Of a stretch of DNA of 64,000 nt, positions 1-10,661 are shown piece by piece. The DNA is taken from contig JAJSPD010000053.1 of NCBI GenBank assembly GCA_021307315.1, positions 124,001 through 188,000 of the forward strand, written 5' to 3'. Position 1 is the stretch's first letter. Each line of letters begins with the position of its first letter. Made by a program: the position numbers and the translations under genes. Origin of the DNA: Bisporella sp. PMI_857 (taxonomy: Eukaryota; Ascomycota; Leotiomycetes; Helotiales; Helotiaceae). The notes below the pieces were generated by a model. The model was not told where the DNA came from. It was given only the letters and a program-made list of their open reading frames with translations, and did no database searches.

Positions 1-1
1 G

Positions 2-3000
2 CGTTGCGAGGTTGATGAAAATCCTCTTGTGGAATTTCGGCTGGAAGATGATAAGATCCTCTTGTACGGCCGAGGAGTGCAACTTGGCTCTAGACAATCG
101 AATGCTAATTCGGACATCGAAGAGCTTTTCTCTGTTGCCAGCATGTTTGCTCAGGCACAGGATGTTCTGTCATTTGAAAAGGGCAGGGGCGACGAAGAGT
201 TCAATCCCGACGTGGAGGTTGAAATCGGTGTTGTTCAAAGCGGTGAGGAGTCATTACGAGCCCGTTACTCCAATGCGTAAGTGCTGATGACCTGTATTAC
301 GTGGAATCCTCGCTGAGATAGCTTTAGACTGACGACTGAGCCCGAAACCATTCGTTTCACAACGGACGATGAATACTATATTCGGATCATATACAATGGC
401 CCAGCCACGGTCTATGTGTCTGTGCTTCGCGTTGATGCCGCCGGCAAGACCACCCTTGTGTCGCGTGCATGGGACAGAGGGATGGAGCTATCTGCGGAAG
501 GTCCTCGCAGGCTGCTTAAGGCAGGAGGAAGTGGAGAGCCTAATCCCTCCGGAATATCCATCGGATGGCCCAAATCAGTTCCAACAGATAGATGGGCAGA
601 GGAGACGTTTGTGTTAGTGATGACACGCGAGGAGGTTGATCTGCAGTTTCTTGAAACTTCGTCTCCCCAGGACTACATTGACACCAGGGACAAAGGCCAA
701 ACGACCGCTTCTTGGCGCACTGTCACTCCATACGACGTGATGCGCATACGCTACCGCATCGACCCGGGCAAAGAAGGGCCAGATAATGGCCTAACTGAAG
801 TTAGGGGAGACGATGCAGGCGGTCAGCCCCCAGTAACGGTCGCAGAGCTTCCTAGTCCAGAGGCAACTAGCATGTGGAATGATGTTTCTACTCGCCTACA
901 AGAAACCGCAGGAGCCGCAAAGGGACTTTTTGGTGCTGCCGTCCGAGCTCTGAAGGGTATACCGCCACATGTTTGGGTCATAAACGAACATGTCGAGGAC
1001 ATAACTGTTGTGGTCTCAAAATACCGTCCAAATCGGCAGCTGAGTGGCGGGAGGGTTGGTGTGTCTGCTTCTGGCGCAGGGTTTAACATTAACACTACGG
1101 TACAGTGCCATGGTTCCATATATGCGATTGTCCGTCCTATAGCTGATGTTTGTGAGTCTATAGACATTTTTCAGCCCTGCTACTAGGAAGACACTAGCTC
1201 CTCTATCGCGAGACCCCGAAAGATCCATTGCGGTCTTCCCTCTCTGGACGAGAAAAGTTGGATTTGGAGTCATCACCATTTACACCGGCCCTGAGAAAAC
1301 GCTATACATTGTAAACGCCGAAGTGCCGGCCGGGGCTAGGGTGTATTTCAATGGCGCACCGAACTTGAGGATTTTGGGATACGATGAACCAACTTCCTTC
1401 ATCGATTTTTCGTGGGGTTTGACACATCCTTCTTCGAAAGGCGTTCCTCTTTCCCGCATCACAATGAATGGTAACACATTCAACCTAGAGGACAAACCGG
1501 ACATAGATGCATCCAAGTCAGACTACATTTTGGTCAAGATCGAAGCAGGCCGGCTGAAGGCCGACGAAAAATACGAGCTGCACGATGCGGACGTCCAGAT
1601 CCTGCAATACGTCGGCCAGGGTACATATCTCTGCAGATATAAGCCTGTAGACCTCAAACCTATCCGGGACCTACGATTTGTGAAGGGCCTTGACATTTAC
1701 AGTCCAGACATTGTCATCCACCCGAGTCTTAGGTCCAACAACGGATCCCAGGATGTGTATATCGTACTCCATGAAGACGTCACAAAAGATGACGGGGTCC
1801 GCCAACAAATCGCTGGGGCTGCTAAGATTTCTGTTGATGAAGTGAAAATTGAGTATGGAACCATGCAGCTCAAATTATCGAGAGACCAGCTGGATAGAGT
1901 TGCTCAGGTAGACTCCGTCAAGTTCGTTAATCCCGTACCCCAACCGCGTCTTCTCAACAATGTCGCATGCCAGATCTTACAGGTCCCTTACCCCCTTCAC
2001 AACAATAGTCATCACAAAGGGCAGGGCCAGATTGTTTGCGTCGCAGATACTGGGTTTGATAATGGAAACCCTCAAGACCATCACCCCGCCTTTCCGAATC
2101 AGGTCGAACTCCTATTTAGCCAACGCAACGGGCTCCATGACGATGTTGATGGCCACGGAACTCATGTGTGCGGTTCAGTTCTTGGTCTTGGTGAATCGAA
2201 CTTCGGACAGATTGGATCACCAGCTTCGGGAGCAACGTTGCACGTCCAATCCATTTTTACCCATTTTGACAACCATCCAGAGCATCCTGATGATCCGCTG
2301 TGGTACAAAGCACGTCTCAATCCAGGTCTGTACCAGACCCTGTTCGACCAAGCATGCAGAAAGGGCGCCAGGATACACAGTAATTCCTGGGGCAGCCCTC
2401 CTACCGCCGTAGTTGAAGAGCTTATCGATTCCTACCTTTGGGAGAATAAAGATTTCCTTGTTCTCTTTGCCGCTGGCAATGATGGCCCACAACCCCGTTC
2501 GATTACGGCCGAGGCAGAATCGAAGAACTGCATTACTGTTGGAGCGTCCGGAAGGGGGATGGCTGCCCTGCACCTTCAGCCAGGCACAACCCCACCACGT
2601 AATGGCGGAGCGAATAACCCCGAACATGTGGCTGATTTCAGTAGTCGTGGTCCTACCCAGAACGGGAAGAGGTATAAGCCTGACGTCGTTTCACCTGGAA
2701 CTTGCATTCTGTCCGCTCGCTCGTCAAACATCATCGGAATGCGCACCAGAGGTGATTCCACGGATCACCGCTGGCGTTATGACAGTGGCACTAGCATGGC
2801 ATGTCCTCTTGTAGCAGGATGTTGTGCCGTCATCCGCGGGTGCCTTGCTGACGATGGCACTAAGCACCCGTCTGCTGCATTGATCAAAGCACTGCTCATC
2901 AATGGGGCGGTCGAAATAATGGATCCACAAGGCAGCAGACCCGAACGCAATCCGAACAACAACTCCGGCTTTGGGAGAGTGAATCTCAACAACTCCATTG

Positions 3001-3401
3001 CTTGTATTCTGCCCGGGAGGAACCAATGCGGCGGTTATTGGGACGGGCCGAAACTTAATGAAATAACTATGAAGTCGGTTCAAGTTCCGATTGACATCCC
3101 AAAAGAGGGCTCGAATACGCTCAAATTCACCGTCGTCTGGACTGATCCGCCAGCCGAACAAAAAGAACTCCAGAATGTTCTCGATTTGATCGTAACGGAT
3201 GGGCGCATCGAGAAACATGGCAATAAGCATGATGACTTCCCCGTCGGTGAGCACAGCGATGAGACGTTCGATCACGAAAACAACGTTCAGCAGGTGATAT
3301 GGGAAGGGGTACAGCCTAGAACCACCTATACTGCCAACGTCAAGGTGTGCAATCTGACAAAGACTACGCAGCCATTCGCCTGTGCTTGGCGGCTTTACTG
3401 A
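2..3401 (+). CDS. Caspase-associated-type beta module fused to subtilisin-like serine protease (5' partial)
   Basis: Predicted exons 2-276, 328-1099 and 1164-3401; the frame is continuous (1094 codons plus stop) and runs off the left edge. The first ~300 residues include a beta-rich stretch (YNGPATVYVSVLRVDAAGK, then WPKSVPTD...ETFVLVMT) resembling the DUF4384-type domain that follows caspase (peptidase C14) domains; the caspase itself would lie outside the window, which is inference. The 746-residue last exon is a peptidase S8 domain: Asp in VADTGFD (~2042), His in DGHGTHVCG (~2150), oxyanion Asn in FAAGNDG (~2470), Ser in SGTSMACPLVAG (~2795). Intron 1 has GTAAGT; intron 2 (64 nt, phase 0) has GTACAG and TATAG. 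No signal peptide can be judged. The protease assignment is firm, the upstream domain moderate. If the 1100-1163 intron were wrong, an upstream ORF would end at 1186 and the protease would be a separate gene. Confidence 0.8.
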
Positions 3402-4250
3402 GCCGTTCTAAGTCTCTCTAGGCCGGGATACTCGTTCGCAAGACGGATATCTCATCGCTATTGTGCGACAAGGTAGTGCGGGGGAGAGAGAACAGGACAG
3501 GGACATATCATGCGAGCGAGCTTGGGTCGATATCGAACCTGAAATTCTTCGTGAAGTGTCAGCAAACGACTGCGCCTTGTGGACTAAGAGTTGCTTCGCA
3601 GGAGACCAATATCCATCATGGCACTGAGTACACGCGAAGGTTTACTGGTCCGTTCAAAGGAATGCTTGTTAACAGCGGTGCTCTCATTCATTTTAATCAG
3701 AAGGATTACATTGAATTTCGCGTTCTGTACGAGATTGTTTGATACTGTGGACCTGGGCAGAGCAGGAACAGGATGGCATCTCCCTGGCCGTTAGGATGGT
3801 AAACGAGACTGGCCGGAAAAATTAGCGCCTCTTAGCCCAGGTCTCGGGCAAACTGGGGCCGTTCCACAGTTGACCCGCCGGAGCCGAGGTACGAGACGAG
3901 GCGCATGTACTTTGAGGTGCTTATCCGTTCTCCCTTCGAGCAGTGGTATAAGATGCAGCTTGCCGGACCAGTGCCTTGGCAGCCTGTGAACACATCCGTG
4001 TTTAGCTTGAAGATTTGCGAACCATGGGGTGGGGCATCGTGGGGCGGTGGGGTACCCAGAGTCCAGGAGATTGGATCTTAGTTCTCAGTTCTCGAACCTT
4101 GACGAGCTTGCAGTCTATATTTATCTACACTACATACACCTCCCCAGGATTATAAACGTTAAAAAGATACAAGGCTAAACCCTCTTCAGCTAAGAGCGAG
4201 TACACTAGAATGTGTGACGATGCGTCAGTAATTAAGTACCACGTCTTAGT
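3402..4250 (+). pseudogene. Decayed protein-like stretches downstream of the protease
   Basis: No intact gene. Two stretches read like protein. Near 3430-3625 one frame contains WVDIEPEILREVSAND and WTKSCFAGDQYPSW, while another frame (3461-3742) ends in GALIHFNQKDYIEFRVLYEIV-like sequence. Further on, 3836-4081 is open and encodes YFEVLIRSPFEQWYKMQLAG. They need frame changes to connect and have no convincing start, so they could be exons of one gene with unseen introns or a decayed copy of part of the neighbouring multi-domain gene. I do not recognise the family. Confidence 0.3.
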
Positions 4251-4344
4251 CTTAGTCAATGTCCCCACTAACCGAGGTCCCGCACCAAAACCCCACCCTA
4301 ACCAAAACCGCACACTAATGAATGATCACACAACAACTTCAAAA

Positions 4345-6655
4345 ATGGCTATCTACAGCAAATCGAGTGCTATTGACAAGGCGATTAGTTCTATCGAATC
4401 AGGGAGGCATAAGAATGCTAACCAGGCAGCAAAAGCTTTTGGGGTGGACCCTACGTCGATCAGGAACAGAATAAAGGGAATTACAGAACATAAAGCTGTT
4501 GCGAACTCGAAAACACACCAGTGCCTTACAGCTGCTGCAAAGCAAGTTTTGGTTGATAGGATCAATTATTTAAGCCTGCGCCAAATGCCTCCAACAGCTA
4601 GAATCGTCAAAAACTTTGCAAAAGAGCTACGTGGCTAGCCTGTAGGAAAAAACTGGGTTGGAGGATTTGTACGCAAGCATTCGACTGAACTTAGATCGGC
4701 CTATCTGCGCAATATCGACAATAAAAGAGTAGCAGCTGAAAATGAAACTCTATTTAACTTATTTTATGACTATGTAAGTTAATTTAATTTGTGGTTGATT
4801 AAATATTAATTTTTATGTTATTTAAGAAGCTGATTAGTTGTATTTCTTAGATGCACTACGCAATCGAAAAACACAACATTATACCCGAAAATATATATAA
4901 TGTTAATGAGAAAGAATTCCTTATAAGCATCGGCCAGATGTCTAAAAGAGTCATGAGTATTGAAGCTACAAATAAGCTTCAAAGCATGCGAAATCGTCAA
5001 AACAGCAATCGAGAATTTATTACTTGCGTAGCCTGTGTTTCCGCAAGTGGCCACGCTATTCCTTCTCTCTTAATTTACAAAGAAACCAATCACGAACTTC
5101 GAACTAGTTGGGTTTAAGACGTTGATAAAGATTCGAATACTTATTTCAGCTTTTCCGAAAATGGCTGGAGTAGTAATATAATGGGCTTAGAATAGTTGAA
5201 GCACGTGTTCGATCGATATACTCGGCCAGCTGATTTGCGAGCGAAACGTCTATTGATAGTAAATGGCCATTCTAGCCATGTGAATCTCGAATTTATCAAA
5301 TGGGCTAATCAAGCTCGCATTATTGTATTAGTTTTGCCACCACATTCTACGCATAGATTGCAACTTTTTGATGTTGGTTTGTTCGGTCCTCTTGCTACAG
5401 CGTACTCTGTAAGAATCGATAAGATTATTGCAGAAAGCTCAGGCTTTACTACTATTACAAAAGGATTGTTCTTCAAAGTATTCAAAAGTGCTTTTGATGA
5501 AGTATTTACTGAAATGAATATCCTTCATGCTTTTGAGAAACCTGGTATTTGGCCAATCGATCGATCCAAATTGATTCCTATTGTCACTCGCAAAAAGACA
5601 ATACAAGCCGAAAAAGCAATCAATATAATTCGAACACCTACAAATACAAGAGCAATACGTGCAGCTGAGAAATTAGCTACACAGAATCTTGGTATCGAAT
5701 ATATATCAAAACTGTTAAAAAGCTTACATATCGCCACTACACGAGTTGATATTGCAGAGCATGTGAATCAAAGCCTTTTACAAGCACTTATTACTGAAAA
5801 AGAAAGGCGAAAAAGGGGTGGAAAGCTTGATTTAAGTGGCGAGCCTAATTGTAACAAATAGAGGGCAGCAGGAGGGATTTGCAATATAACAGATAAGGAT
5901 ACGTGGCTAGCGATGTAGTTGCAATAGTGATGATATTTAGAAGTATGCTTGTAAGTCTAACATAGAAAGGAAAACTCAAGCTTGCTTTGTTCAGAAAGCT
6001 CTAGCTGTTCCTTATATCTTTCACTGTGCTGTAGCTGTGAGCCTGTGGCTGCTGTAGCTGTTGTAGCTGGAAGCCTGTGGCTGCTGGAGCTGCTGTAGCT
6101 GGAAGCCTGTGGCTGCTGTAGCTGTAAGCCCGTGGCTGGCCATGAGCGGAGCGTGCCGCTTGCAGCCCTGAAAGTCCTACAGCTGAAAACCCTTCGGCTG
6201 ATTGTTACACTAATACTGGAACTACAATATAGTCACCTACTAAAGTCGCCAAAGCTCTTGACTATCAAGCCCAAAAAAAAGAAGAACAACAAGGAATAAA
6301 ACAAGCTAAACTTGATCGAAAGGTTCGTATTGCTACTAATAAAGCAATAAAAGAGCAAAAAGCAGAAGAAAGGCAAGCTAAGCTTGCTGAATCTCAATTG
6401 CGGAAAGAGAATATAAGCCAGAATTCTTTTCGATCAAAAGCACCTGCTAAGAAGCTGGTTTCTATAGCTCCTGCACCTATTCTAGCTTCTTCTGAAATGC
6501 CAAACCTTCAAAAATCTTCTGTTAAAGCTTCTACTACTTCAGAATCACTGATCAAAGCACCTATTCAAACAGTGGAGGAGGTAGTAGCTACATCGGGAAT
6601 AGTTACGCGCAATCGAGCTGGAAGAGAAATCAAGCGCCCTTCACGCTATACATGA
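4345..6655 (+). pseudogene. pogo-family transposase (DDE_1 type), broken
   Basis: The coding order is N-terminal psq/CENP-B type helix-turn-helix (4345-4638, SSIESGRHKNANQAAKAFGV), a probable intron 4774-4850 (GTAAGT...CTTAG), a DDE domain (4851-5861), and a Lys/Glu-rich tail (about 6215-6655, ending with a TRNRAGREIKRPSRYT motif) beyond the inserted LTR. In-frame stops lie near 4636, 5116 and 5193; the last replaces the Trp expected in GLEWLKHVFDRYT. Two of the three catalytic acids are changed to Asn (NVNEKEF for the usual NMDEK; LIVNGHSSH for LIVDGHSSH), while the third (LFDVGLFGPL) remains. All are single C-to-T or G-to-A changes. It cannot be catalytically active as read. Confidence 0.85.
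5850..6209 (+). mobile_element. Solo LTR, family 1, with perfect target duplication
   Basis: A 360-bp element begins TGTAACA and ends TGTTACA, flanked by identical 5-bp CTAAT (5845-5849 and 6210-6214). It lies inside the transposase coding region, whose tail resumes afterwards. The interior has CTGTAGCTG/GCCTGTGGCTG tandem-like repeats (6025-6145). Related copies: 9349-9676 and 29527-29822 (minus), 57723-58085 (plus), and a diverged one at 15851-16181. Confidence 0.9.
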
Positions 6656-7031
6656 GCTTTTCCTTTGGAGTAATAATAGAACAAGTTTTTCTGAATCAAA
6701 TGAGCCTATTTTTAATACAATACGATTTGTGGTTGATTTATTATTAATTGTTTTGTGATTGATTAGTTTGGTAGATCACATGCGGTTTTGGTTAGGGTGG
6801 GGTTTTGAACAGGGATATCGGTTATATACAGTAAATTCAGGGCACGGACTCACAGTTCCACTTTTGGGCTGACATAGGCTTATTTCTCAATCCATGCATT
6901 TACGAGGCCACTACCCCAAGCTCCCACCTTACAGAAGTGACGGACTTCCACAAGCATAGGAATTCTCCCATATAATCACGACAGGTAGACACGCCGGGGA
7001 GAGTGTGACTCGTACAAAATCTGATCAAGTA

Positions 7032-8442
7032 CTATCCCCCCCCCTAATAATCAGTACTTCCCAGGGTCAGAACTAGGGTGCGTGCAAGGGATCGTGCAAG
7101 GGATCGTGCAAGGGATCGTACAAGGAGCTACGGCCAATAGGAATCAAAGAATCAGAGGATCGTGAGAATCGACAAAAAAGGATAGATTCTAGTATTTTGT
7201 AGGCCCTCCATCGGCATCAATTACAGCCTGGCAACGCCTCCACCAACTATCTACAAGCTTCTCAATATAATCCTCTGGTACAGCTTCCCATGCACTCCAA
7301 ATAATATGTCGAAGTCGATCAAGAGGAGCTTTATTGGCAGCGTAATAAGCCTCGTAATAGTTGTTCTGAATCCAATTCTTCATCCAGTTCCAAACGTGTT
7401 CAATAAGATTCAGATCGGGAGAATAAGGTGGCCATGGCAATAGCTTGATTCCTCGGCGTAGTAGTGCATTTTGTGTATACACAGATCGATGGCAAGGAGC
7501 GTTATCTTGTTGAAAAGTAAGCTCTGGGTGCTCTACTACAAAAGCTTCGATGCCAGGCAAAATATAACGATCGTAACGTTCTGAATTCATCGATCCCCAA
7601 TCCTTTTCCCAGAATACAGCCGGCCCTTTTTTTCCTTGATATATAGTGCCGTGAAACATCCAAGCTGGAGATTTGCTGTATTTGTGCTGTAGGTTTGTTG
7701 CGTCGAATCGATCGGAGCCGTCTTCTTGCACTGTAACAAAAGAAGTCGTATGAGCTCCTCCCATAGCCCAAACTTCATCTGAAAACAAAATATTCATTAC
7801 TTCTTCTCTTGTTTTTTGAAGGCCGATCACTGCAAAATCTTTTCGCAAATCCCATACGTCTGGATCATCCGAAAACCCTTTTTTGATTGCTGATCGACGA
7901 CAGTAACGCAGTCGTTTCATAGCTGTAGTTATCGCTTTAGCCCCGAAAGCATTTAAGCCTGATTCATGGCTCAAAAGCGGAGGAAGCTTTTTCCAAGCAA
8001 TGCGTTTGTGCGAAGGTGATCTTTCTATCCATTCTTGTAGTTGAATTCGTTGTGGTGTTTTGATCAAAGGTAGTCGGCCGCACTTCGATTTTTTTGGAGT
8101 AAGAGGATGACTTCGAGCGTACAAAATCTGGCTGCGAGTAACACCGAGTTCTTCTTGTATATCGGCATATGGAACCTTGAATCGAAGAGCTGTTTGTATA
8201 GCTAATCTAGTATCTCTAGACGTAGGAGTATTGTACGTACGAGCTTCCATTGTTGTATTTGCTTTGGTGTAAATAAATCAAGGTGTTGAGGAATGAGAGA
8301 AATTCTATGATTACTAAGCAAAAGTCAGCTGATTCTTTGATTCCTATTGGCCGTAGCTCCTTGTACGATCCCTTGCACGATCCCTTGCACGCACCCTAGT
8401 TCTGACCCTGGGAAGTACTGATTATTAGGGGGGGGGGGATAG
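7032..8442 (-). mobile_element. Tc1/mariner transposon, apparently intact
   Basis: A 1411-bp element lies between TA dinucleotides at 7030-7031 and 8443-8444. Its long inverted repeats start CTATCCCCCC, continue through TCAGTACTTCCCAGGGTCAG and reach about 110 bp inward. Each carries subterminal direct copies of GCAAGGGATCGT: three on the left (7084-7120), two on the right, plausible transposase-binding repeats. The interior holds one uninterrupted transposase gene. Near-identical ends and an open frame contrast with the RIP-damaged neighbours and suggest a recent insertion. Confidence 0.9.
7189..8250 (-). CDS. Tc1/mariner transposase, DD34E
   Basis: 353 residues, single exon, no internal stop. 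The N-terminal ~110 residues form a helix-turn-helix region (RFKVPYADIQEELGVTRSQI) for binding the terminal repeats. The catalytic domain has all three acids: Asp in NILFSDEVW, Asp in FQQDNAPCH, and Glu in SPDLNLIEHVW, with exactly 34 residues between the second and third. The enzyme would excise the element and reinsert it at TA. The start lies 192 bp inside the right end, leaving room for a short promoter. Being intact in a cluster of mutated elements is unusual; whether it is active cannot be told from sequence. Confidence 0.93.
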   Translation of the reverse strand: MEARTYNTPTSRDTRLAIQTALRFKVPYADIQEELGVTRSQILYARSHPLTPKKSKCGRLPLIKTPQRIQLQEWIERSPSHKRIAWKKLPPLLSHESGLNAFGAKAITTAMKRLRYCRRSAIKKGFSDDPDVWDLRKDFAVIGLQKTREEVMNILFSDEVWAMGGAHTTSFVTVQEDGSDRFDATNLQHKYSKSPAWMFHGTIYQGKKGPAVFWEKDWGSMNSERYDRYILPGIEAFVVEHPELTFQQDNAPCHRSVYTQNALLRRGIKLLPWPPYSPDLNLIEHVWNWMKNWIQNNYYEAYYAANKAPLDRLRHIIWSAWEAVPEDYIEKLVDSWWRRCQAVIDADGGPTKY

Positions 8443-8491
8443 TAGCATAGCTTGTCCTCAAGCCATAGCAAATCAAAAATAGAAAATTTAA

Positions 8492-8590
8492 ACGGCAAAT
8501 GACTAGAATACCATCAAAAAGTGGCCGAAACCCTAGATTACCATACTTTCTGTTGGCATAGGACTGAAATACCACTTTTATGGTATTCTA
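8492..8590 (+). repeat. MITE-like repeat (ACGGCAAATGACTAG family)
   Basis: Starts ACGGCAAATGACTAGAATAC and contains CCCTAGATTACCATAC and ATAGGACTGAAATACCAC. The same sequence occurs inverted at 9677-9778 and again at 15602-15712, 16191-16250 and 39040-39384. No coding potential. Confidence 0.7.
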
Positions 8591-8703
8591 GGGCATCGCC
8601 AAAAAAAGTATGTGTTACGACACGCGCTGTGGATCTACAGATACAGAGGGCAACGGTGGTATCATACGAGAATCTATAGTTGAGGAAGGAAGAGGAGCTC
8701 GAG

Positions 8704-8874
8704 TGTCACGGCACGAGCTGTGGATCTACAGATACAGAGGGCAGCTGTGGTACTATACGAGAATATCAAGCTGAGGAAGGAAAAGGGGCTCGGGGAGAGC
8801 AGGCTATATGTACATGAGGGAGCCCTAGTGGCTCGGCAACAGGGCACGTGCTCGACCAGGGTCGGGACGTGACA
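8704..8874 (+). mobile_element. Solo LTR, family 3, nested in an older copy of itself
   Basis: 171 bp, TGTCACGGCACGAGC... to ...GGGACGTGACA, flanked by TCGAG on both sides (8699-8703 and 8875-8879). Confidence 0.85.
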
Positions 8875-8889
8875 TCGAGGAGAGCAAGC

Positions 8890-9071
8890 TGATAGAACGA
8901 GAAATACACAATGATATTCAGAAGGTATTGGGGATGCCGACAGGCTCTCTATTGTTGTCTATGTGTGTTAATACAAAATTGTAGAACTGTGCGTGTGTGA
9001 AAAGTCTTCCGCGCTAGCGTTCCCCACTTAGTCAGGGACATGTCAGCTACCTAGATTCTCAAATCCTGACA
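8890..9071 (-). mobile_element. Solo LTR, family 5, with target duplication
   Basis: 182 bp, TGATAGAACGAG... to ...AAATCCTGACA, flanked by CAAGC (8885-8889 and 9072-9076). It is the reverse complement of the LTR at 57442-57631; both include a run of CACACA-type dinucleotides. Confidence 0.85.
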
Positions 9072-9348
9072 CAAGCTATATATACACGAGGGAGCCCTAG
9101 CGGCTCGGCAGTAGGTCACGTGCCCGACCAGGGTCGGTACCGTGACATTTTCAAGTGTTTTAGAAACCAGGTCCACTACTCCTTATTTTCAATAAGTACT
9201 AATCTCTACGCAATAAGAAGCACGCGGTCGTTGGCATCGATTCTACAGCAGATTAAAAGCATTATACGATATTGAGACTTAGTGTAAGTACCGTCGATAG
9301 CGTAGAAATTGCGTAAATAACGAGTAGCTTTACGCAGTGAATAAAAGC

Positions 9349-9676
9349 TGTAACAGTCAGCCGAAGGTTTTTCAGCTGTAGTACTTTCAGGGCTGCAAGC
9401 GGCACGCTCCGCCCATGGCCAGCCACGGGCTTACAGCTACAGCAGCCATAGGCTTCCAGCTACAACAGCTCCAGCAGCCACAGGCTCACAGCTACAGCAC
9501 AGTGAAAGATATAAGGAACAGCTAGAGCTTTCTGAACGTAGCAAGCTTGAGTGTTTCTTTCTATGTTAGACTTACAAGCATACTTCTAAATATCATCACT
9601 ATTGCAACTACATCGCTAGCCACGTATCCTTATCTGTTATATTGCAAATCCCTCCTGCTGCCCTCTATCTGTTACA
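9349..9676 (-). mobile_element. Solo LTR, family 1, no target duplication
   Basis: 328 bp, TGTAACAGTCAGCCG... to ...CTCTATCTGTTACA, reverse orientation to the copy at 5850-6209. The flanks (AAAGC and ATAGG) do not match, so one side has been rearranged; the right flank is directly a MITE sequence. Confidence 0.8.
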
Positions 9677-9778
9677 ATAGGACTGAAATACCACTTTTTT
9701 TTTGCCAAGACAAAATTGTGGTATTTCAGTAATCTAGGGTTTTGGGCATTTTTTGATGGTATTCTAGTCATTTGCCGT
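9677..9778 (-). repeat. MITE-like repeat, inverted copy
   Basis: Reverse complement of the family at 8492-8590, ending ATTCTAGTCATTTGCCGT. With 8492-8590 it brackets the LTR cluster in inverted orientation, so both may be arms of one element split by the insertions. Confidence 0.65.
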
Positions 9779-9913
9779 AGAATCTATTATAGCCAGCTTT
9801 TCGAATTTATATACATTTACTGTGAGCATTATTACGCCAATATTAGCCGCCTGTCCTCCGATGTTCGGAAGCCATTGTCCCTTGCCCTTGACATCGGAGG
9901 CTATAGATGTCTG

Positions 9914-10661
9914 TTAGTTCTTGGTTCCAGTTGGAGGAAGCACATTTATGCTTACTTGCTCTGCAGATTCTTGATCGACAGTCTCAGTCTTTTCCCTCCT
10001 TCGTCTCCATAAGATAACTGCGAAAAGAACAACTACCGATAAACTGGCTACATATTATTAGCAAGATAGCTCCAAATGATCTGACCAACTTACCAATAAC
10101 GCCTAACACAATGAGCGGTTTCACTGCCCCGAGTGGCAATCCACTTTCCCTCGGTGGATTGGATGTTTCGATACTATCGGCTAGTGGCTTAGTGGCTTGC
10201 GCCGCTGCCGTTACAGTCACAACTTGTACCGGCCCAGAGTTGAAAACTGTCCGGGTCGCCCCAGGAGTTTCTTGCTCCTCCTTAAGGGACTGTGTTACTA
10301 TCGTAAATATCGTTGCAGTCGGTGATATTCTCGAAGTTGTAGATGGTCGTGATGTGTACATAGATGGCTTTGTGTGCGTTGTTAGTCCCAAGCTCGATGT
10401 TGACCCTGCTGATACTTGAGTAGATCCTATCCTTCCTAGGCTGAAGTTCGAGCTGGAAGCAATGGTTGAAAAAAAGACTAGGCTTGTGCGACCAGCTTCT
10501 CTGGAGATGCCTGTCGGAGTTGGTGTTGTTAAAAGAGGCGACGTTTTCTTGACGGGCGTTCCAGGGTTATCCTCCTCGCCATCTTGCCGCTTTTCGACAT
10601 TTGGTATTTGGATAATTTGGATGGGATGAGGCCGTCGTCTGCGATTTGATTCTATCATCAT
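9914..10661 (-). CDS. Ser/Thr-rich single-pass membrane protein
   Basis: Exons 10661-10094 and 10032-9914 join to 228 codons. The intron starts GTAAGT, ends GGTAG and splits the membrane helix; splicing turns a ragged reading end into VVLFAVILWRRRREK. Layout: a basic start (NRRRRPHP), a KR site near residue 24, ~130 residues rich in Ser and Thr, then one hydrophobic segment (~155-185) followed by four arginines and a short acidic tail, which places the tail inside the cell. This plan is common in fungal cell-surface or wall-stress-sensor-like proteins. No signal peptide is visible, so an upstream exon may be missing or the helix may act as signal anchor. The specific function is unknown. It is divergent from the MFS gene and shares its promoter region. 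Confidence 0.7.

Larger units (their letters stand above)
4253..6836 (+). mobile_element. pogo/Fot1-class DNA transposon, RIP-damaged and split by a solo LTR
   Basis: Inverted terminal repeats are clear over 27 bases (4286-4312 against 6781-6807) and continue outward with transitions. Outer ends are approximate; a TA target site is expected but not resolved. It encodes a degenerate transposase interrupted at 5850-6209 by an LTR. The differences between the two terminal repeats are largely C/T and G/A, as RIP would give. Confidence 0.8.
8611..9147 (+). mobile_element. LTR (family 3) disrupted by two later LTR insertions
   Basis: The host LTR begins near 8611-8613 (TGTTACGACACGCGCTG) and ends CCGTGACA at 9147; no target duplication was found. 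Two younger LTRs lie inside: 8704-8874, of the same family, and 8890-9071, of a different one. A palindromic pair of this family lies at 28893-29171. Confidence 0.65.
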
